Part shown: piece after piece, positions 60,325 through 64,000 of the stretch
Numbering within the stretch: position 1 is the first letter of the stretch
Layout of the letters: every line of letters begins with the position of its first letter
NCBI RefSeq assembly: GCF_002699205.1
Contig: NZ_PABT01000014.1
Span: 124,001-188,000, forward strand
Length of the DNA: 64,000 bases
DNA from: Allomuricauda sp.
GTDB lineage: Bacteria > Bacteroidota > Bacteroidia > Flavobacteriales > Flavobacteriaceae
Reading direction: 5' to 3'
Notes under the pieces: model-generated
Told to the model about the DNA's origin: nothing
Database searches by the model: none
Seen by the model: only the letters and a program-made list of their open reading frames with translations
Translations under genes and position numbers: made by a program

Positions 60325-61413
60325 TTAAGCCACTGTACCCTGACAACTGCTGCCCGCCCCGGCCGTACAGCCGTAGCAATGCTGGGAAATGATAATGTCA
60401 CGGTTGTTCAACACCTCGTCATTATAGTCCTTAATGTGTTTTACCTTGCTGGCCACTTTTAAATCCAACATTTGGTTAAAATCACAATCGTAGAGCCAAC
60501 CGTCCCAACTTACGGAAATCGTGTTGGTGCACATCACATTTTCCACTGCGGCAGGGTTATAGGCCTCTACCAAGGAGTACATATAGTCTTCATAATTGTC
60601 CGAAGCGATGAGGTAGTCCAAAAACCGTGAAATGGGCAAATTGGTTATAGCAAAAAGGTTGTGGAAATCGATGTCAAAATCCTCTTTCAACGCTTTTTTG
60701 AAATCCCGTTCCATGGCTGCTTGATCAGTGGGCAAAAATGCCCCCGAAGGGTTGTAGACCAAATCCAACCGTAAATCGCTGTCCGGCATTCCGTACCCAA
60801 TTTTGTTGAGCATTTGTAATGCCTTTATGGATTTATCAAAAACCCCGTCACCACGTTGCTTATCCGTTTTCCCACGGGTATAATGTGGCATGGACGATAC
60901 CACGTGCACATTGTGTTTTTTAAAGAACTCTGGGAGGTCGTGGTATTTTTTGTTGGCCAAAATAATGGTGAGATTGGAGCGGACGATAAAATCTTTTATA
61001 CCGGCTTTGGAAGCCTCTTCCACAAACCATCGAAAATCGGGGTTCATTTCCGGTGCACCACCGGTAAGGTCCAAAGTGTGGGCCCCCGTGTTTCGTATTA
61101 CGTCCAAACATTGTTGCATGGTTTCCCGTGTCATGATTTCCTTTCGGTCCGGTCCTGCATCCACATGGCAATGTCCACAAACCTGGTTGCACATATACCC
61201 TACATTGATTTGGAGCACCTCCAGCTTTTTGGGACGTAACGGAAATTGACCCGTTTCTGCGATTTTATCCTTGAAATAGGGAAGATCGCCATCTGCAAAA
61301 ACCTCTCCGTTTAGGATTTCCATTTGCATTTCTGTATTGGCAAGTACATCTTTTTGTGCTTTCAAGGATTTCTTTGCTGCTTTTTTTATGTCAGTAAGTA
61401 TGCTTTGCGTCAT
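60325..61413 (-). CDS. arsS: Arsenosugar biosynthesis radical SAM protein ArsS
   Basis: A 362-residue radical SAM enzyme. INVGYMCNQVCGHCHVDAGP has the CxxxCxxC [4Fe-4S] motif near 75. DLTGGAPEMNPDFRWFV is the SAM-binding GGxP block. The C-terminal DUF3641 region ends SQHCYGCTAGAGSSCQGTV, with extra cysteines typical of ArsS. The enzyme acts on methylated arsenic species in arsenosugar synthesis. An arsenosugar-associated AhpD-like gene lies 123 bp upstream on the same strand. Confidence 0.92.
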   Translation of the reverse strand: MTQSILTDIKKAAKKSLKAQKDVLANTEMQMEILNGEVFADGDLPYFKDKIAETGQFPLRPKKLEVLQINVGYMCNQVCGHCHVDAGPDRKEIMTRETMQQCLDVIRNTGAHTLDLTGGAPEMNPDFRWFVEEASKAGIKDFIVRSNLTIILANKKYHDLPEFFKKHNVHVVSSMPHYTRGKTDKQRGDGVFDKSIKALQMLNKIGYGMPDSDLRLDLVYNPSGAFLPTDQAAMERDFKKALKEDFDIDFHNLFAITNLPISRFLDYLIASDNYEDYMYSLVEAYNPAAVENVMCTNTISVSWDGWLYDCDFNQMLDLKVASKVKHIKDYNDEVLNNRDIIISQHCYGCTAGAGSSCQGTVA

Positions 61414-61536
61414 TTTTTAATTTGTATGATCATGGAGGAAACTTTTATGCTCCATTTGATATATTATCGCTCTAAACTTTGTGTCTGGCATCTAACAGCG
61501 TAGCGATTCAAAGTCTAAAAGCGAAGTGTTTCAAGA

Positions 61537-61872
61537 TTACATGGAAAGTTTATCGTACTTGTTCATCATTTGCACGCCATGAACGAGCGTGGCTCCACTC
61601 TCTATGGCAGCTCCAACATGTACGGCTTCCATCATTTCTTCTTTGGTAATCCCACGTTGCAGGCCATCTTTGGTATAGGCATCAATACAATATGGGCATT
61701 TGACCACGTGGGATACAGCTAGGGCGATCAAGGATTTTTCGCGTGCACTCAGTGCTCCCTCTTCAAAAACTTTTCCGTAGTAGTCAAAAAATTTGTTGCC
61801 CAGTTCCTCACTCCATTCGGTAATCTTACCAAACTTTCTCAAGTCTGCCGGATCATAATACGATTTGGCCAT
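61537..61872 (-). CDS. Arsenosugar biosynthesis-associated AhpD-like (carboxymuconolactone decarboxylase family) protein
   Basis: A 111-residue protein of the CMD/AhpD fold. LIALAVSHVVKCPYCIDAYT holds the redox CxxC (CPYC) and the downstream His/Glu of the AhpD-like active site are in EEMMEAVHVGAAIESGATLVHG. It is recognised as the usual partner of ArsS. It is the first of the two minus-strand genes here. A role in thiol-disulfide exchange is inferred. Confidence 0.88.
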   Translation of the reverse strand: MAKSYYDPADLRKFGKITEWSEELGNKFFDYYGKVFEEGALSAREKSLIALAVSHVVKCPYCIDAYTKDGLQRGITKEEMMEAVHVGAAIESGATLVHGVQMMNKYDKLSM

Positions 61873-62089
61873 GTCTTCTATTTTTTATGTTTCATCTAAA
61901 CATACAACAAATATCACTATTCCCTTTGGTCGCAAGTCTACGCAAAAGATTACAATTCATTACAATTGTGGATGTGTTCATCAACAAAACATTTACTTGG
62001 TTTTGAAAATGAGATGATTACCGATACAACTAAGTAGGGGGAACAGGAATTGAATGGACAAAAATGAACAAAGGGATCGTTCAATAAGT

Positions 62090-62097
62090 TACATTTG
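62090..62097 (+). promoter_or_regulatory. TAnnTTTG -7 box of the patatin gene
   Basis: TACATTTG, exact consensus. It lies inside the longest open frame but 22 nt before the ATG at 62120, so it supports the shorter start. Confidence 0.5.
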
Positions 62098-62119
62098 TCT
62101 TATCAGAAAAAAGAAAAAA

Positions 62120-62893
62120 ATGCTTGAAAACAAATCCATAGGTCTTGTGCTTTCGGGCGGAGGGGTTCGCGGAATGGCGCACATTGGGCTGATCAAAGCC
62201 ATGCGGGAACTGGACATTGAAGCAGAAGTGGTTTCGGGCACAAGTATTGGGGCCTTGGTGGGTGCCCTATATGCCAACGGCAACTCCGTAGAGGAAATGC
62301 TTGATTTTTTTAAGAAAACCCCCTTGTTCCAATATAGTTTTTTTACGATTAACAAGCCCGGTTTTATTGATACAGAGCGGTATACCAAGATTTTCAAGAA
62401 TTTTTTCCCGGCAGACTCTTTTGAAAGCCTGGGCAGACCCTTGTATATCGTGGCAACCGATTTGCTGAGAGGCAAGGAAACTGTTTTCAATAAGGGAGAG
62501 CTCATTAAGCCGTTATTGGCTTCTGCAGCGCTTCCCCCAGTGTTCAGTCCGGTAGATATTGGCGATGTTCTTTATGCGGACGGTGGAATCATGAACAATT
62601 TTCCAAAGGAGTATGTGGATGATAAAACAGAGTTTGTCATCGGGAGCAATGTTTCCATCACCACCCCATTGCAAAAGAAAGATTTAAGAAATTCCATCCA
62701 ACTTACCGGAAGGGTGACCAGTTTAATGATCCATGCCTCTAACGATGAGAAATTACAACAGTGCGATCTTTTTATCCAACCCAAAGGATTGGAAAAAATA
62801 GGGGTATTGGATAAAAAAGGTATTGAAAACGCGTTCAACATTGGCTATGAACACGGTAGCAGGGTCTTGGAAAAAATGTTGTCCAAGACCTAG
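62120..62893 (+). CDS. Patatin-like phospholipase
   Basis: 257 residues from the ATG at 62120; the open frame extends to 62054, but that leader would begin upstream of the likely promoter. The oxyanion motif GLVLSGGGVRGMAHIGLI (GGGxRG), the nucleophile elbow VVSGTSIGALVGAL (GxSxG) and the catalytic Asp block LYADGGIMNNFP (DGG) are all present. It would hydrolyse phospholipid or other acyl esters in the cytoplasm or inner membrane side; no signal peptide is visible. It is convergent with the ferredoxin reductase gene. Confidence 0.92.
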   Translation: MLENKSIGLVLSGGGVRGMAHIGLIKAMRELDIEAEVVSGTSIGALVGALYANGNSVEEMLDFFKKTPLFQYSFFTINKPGFIDTERYTKIFKNFFPADSFESLGRPLYIVATDLLRGKETVFNKGELIKPLLASAALPPVFSPVDIGDVLYADGGIMNNFPKEYVDDKTEFVIGSNVSITTPLQKKDLRNSIQLTGRVTSLMIHASNDEKLQQCDLFIQPKGLEKIGVLDKKGIENAFNIGYEHGSRVLEKMLSKT

Positions 62894-62905
62894 AACACTT
62901 CCGCT

Positions 62906-63952
62906 TTACACATCATCGTAATCCACTGTAATCTTGGAGGAGAGTGGATGTGATTGACATGTCAGGATAAAACCTTCTTCAATTTCGCCATCGGTAAGGA
63001 TCTGGTTCTTTACCATTTCGGCCTTTCCTTCGGTTAGTCGGGCAATGCAACTACTGCAAACCCCTCCTTGGCAAGAATACGGAGCATCTATGTTGTGTTT
63101 TAAAACAGCATCGAGTACTATTTCTTTTTTATCCATCACCAAAGTATAGGTCTCGTCATCCAAGATCACCGTAACTTGGGTTTTCCCCTCTAGTTCTTGA
63201 GCAAGTTCATCCTCGGTCTCCTCACTGGTAAAAAGCTCAAAATGGATATTCCCTTCGTCCACGCCGTTCTCTTTTAGGGTGTCCGTCACCTGATGGATCA
63301 TCTCTTCAGGGCCACATAAATAGAAACCATCAAATTCGGTTCCTTTGAACTTGTTCTTGAGCACAAAGTTGACGGTAGATTTTTCAATCCTTCCGAACAA
63401 AGCCCCATCAACACTTGCTCTACTGTACACATATTGTACAAAAAAGCGCTCACCATATTGTTCTTTTATGGCCTGTATCTTATCAAAATACATGGTTTCT
63501 TCTGGGGACTGGTTGCCAAAGACCAGCACGAAGATGTTATCTGGATTGCTTTCTAAAACAGTTTGGGCAATACTCATAATGGGGGTAATGCCACTTCCGG
63601 CTGCAAAGGCAGCAATTTTTTTTGGTGAATCGTCCTCAAAAATAAAACGCCCTTCTGGGGGCATTACCTCTATGGTATCACCTGCCTTTATACGCTCGTT
63701 GGCATACACGGAAAAGGTACCGTTCTCCATCTTTTTGATGCCCACAGTTAATTTTCCGGAAGAGGGCGGGGAGGAAATGGAATATGCCCTGCGCAGTTCT
63801 TTACCATTCAATGTATGCTTCAAGGTAATATATTGCCCTGCCTTGAAACTATAAGTATCTTTAAGGTTTTCTGGAATGTCGAAAGTAAGGGCCACGGCAT
63901 TTGGGGTCAATTGTTCCACCGAGGCTATTTTTAAAGCATGGGATTCGCTCAT
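62906..63952 (-). CDS. PaaE-type ferredoxin-NAD(P)H oxidoreductase
   Basis: A 348-residue protein with an FAD domain (GQYITLKHTLNGKELRRAYS, then SISSPP; about 1-100), an NAD(P)H-binding domain (AAFAAGSGITPIMSIAQTV at about 112-130 and FYLCGPEEMIHQ near 212) and a C-terminal plant-type 2Fe-2S ferredoxin. The cluster cysteines are in YSCQGGVCSSCIARL and the later LTCQSHP. It matches the reductase of phenylacetyl-CoA epoxidase and related monooxygenases, but no paaA-D genes are nearby, so it is probably a general electron donor. The upstream minus-strand TAATTTTG box is at 63969-63976. Confidence 0.9.
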   Translation of the reverse strand: MSESHALKIASVEQLTPNAVALTFDIPENLKDTYSFKAGQYITLKHTLNGKELRRAYSISSPPSSGKLTVGIKKMENGTFSVYANERIKAGDTIEVMPPEGRFIFEDDSPKKIAAFAAGSGITPIMSIAQTVLESNPDNIFVLVFGNQSPEETMYFDKIQAIKEQYGERFFVQYVYSRASVDGALFGRIEKSTVNFVLKNKFKGTEFDGFYLCGPEEMIHQVTDTLKENGVDEGNIHFELFTSEETEDELAQELEGKTQVTVILDDETYTLVMDKKEIVLDAVLKHNIDAPYSCQGGVCSSCIARLTEGKAEMVKNQILTDGEIEEGFILTCQSHPLSSKITVDYDDV

Positions 63953-63968
63953 GAATAGAATTTTGTAA

Positions 63969-63976
63969 CAAAATTA
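63969..63976 (-). promoter_or_regulatory. TAnnTTTG -7 box of the ferredoxin reductase gene
   Basis: TAATTTTG on the minus strand, 16 nt upstream of the ATG at 63952. Confidence 0.4.
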
Positions 63977-64000
63977 AGCATTACGCTAATTTTGAGAAGC

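Noticed and set aside
60856..61249. Plus-strand open frames opposite arsS
   Set aside because: Antisense shadows of a gene with clear radical-SAM motifs.

Overview
This is a 64-kb chromosomal segment of a member of the Bacteroidota, most likely a marine Flavobacteriaceae. An Allomuricauda/Flagellimonas-like genus is my guess from gene order and protein flavour, not a proven assignment. The evidence is a PorP/SprF-type protein next to a large protein with a gliding-motility-type C-terminal domain, several families largely confined to flavobacteria (DUF4175, DUF4837, DUF6341, DUF6427, DUF6747-like, DUF6909), repeated TAnnTTTG promoter boxes typical of the Bacteroidota sigma factor, and low GC. 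No rRNA, tRNA, CRISPR array, prophage or complete insertion sequence was seen.

Layout. 1-3.4 kb: type IX secretion/adhesion pair (minus strand). 3.6-8.2 kb: glnS, an SPFH protein and gltX. A 125-bp element with terminal inverted repeats lies at 5508-5632. 8.3-14.1 kb: DUF4175 protein, ybeY, mnmG. Two perfect parS palindromes flank mnmG, one inside the end of ybeY, which suggests an origin-proximal location. 14.3-30.8 kb: housekeeping and envelope genes: methyltransferase, OmpH/Skp-like lipoprotein, two DoxX-like membrane proteins with a Crp-type regulator, holB, pgk, a LysM lytic transglycosylase, DUF4837 lipoprotein, OmpA/PD40 protein, tatA, M23 peptidase, GH3 protein, DUF6909 protein.

30.8-54.1 kb: a long co-directional surface-polysaccharide locus. 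It contains a Wzz-like chain-length protein, the complete dTDP-L-rhamnose set (rfbD, B, A, C), and a PAPS module (cysQ, a duplicated DUF2061 membrane protein, cysC, cysD, cysN) followed by a sulfotransferase. After these come a GDP-mannose 6-dehydrogenase of the AlgD type, a GT4 glycosyltransferase and a nonulosonic-acid-like set: a NeuB-like/cytidylyltransferase fusion, a second NeuB-type synthase and a KdsC-type phosphatase. The locus ends with a flippase, an unassigned glycosyltransferase-like protein, two O-antigen polymerase/ligase-type membrane proteins, an acetyltransferase, a polyprenyl glycosylphosphotransferase and UDP-xylose synthase. Read together, the genes describe a sulfated, acidic polysaccharide with rhamnose, mannuronate-type and ulosonic-acid-type sugars, probably made by the Wzx/Wzy route. 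This is the most interesting part of the window, especially the fused NeuB-like protein, which lacks several residues conserved in the family.

54.1-64 kb: purD with DUF6341/DUF6427, DUF4254 plus a GT9 heptosyltransferase-type enzyme, then a small accessory patch (DUF2306 membrane gene between inverted GTGTTAGC copies, followed by a transposase remnant), a divergent HxlR regulator/glyoxalase-fold pair with repeated operator-like sequences, an arsenosugar pair (arsS plus an AhpD-like protein), a patatin phospholipase and a PaaE-type ferredoxin reductase.
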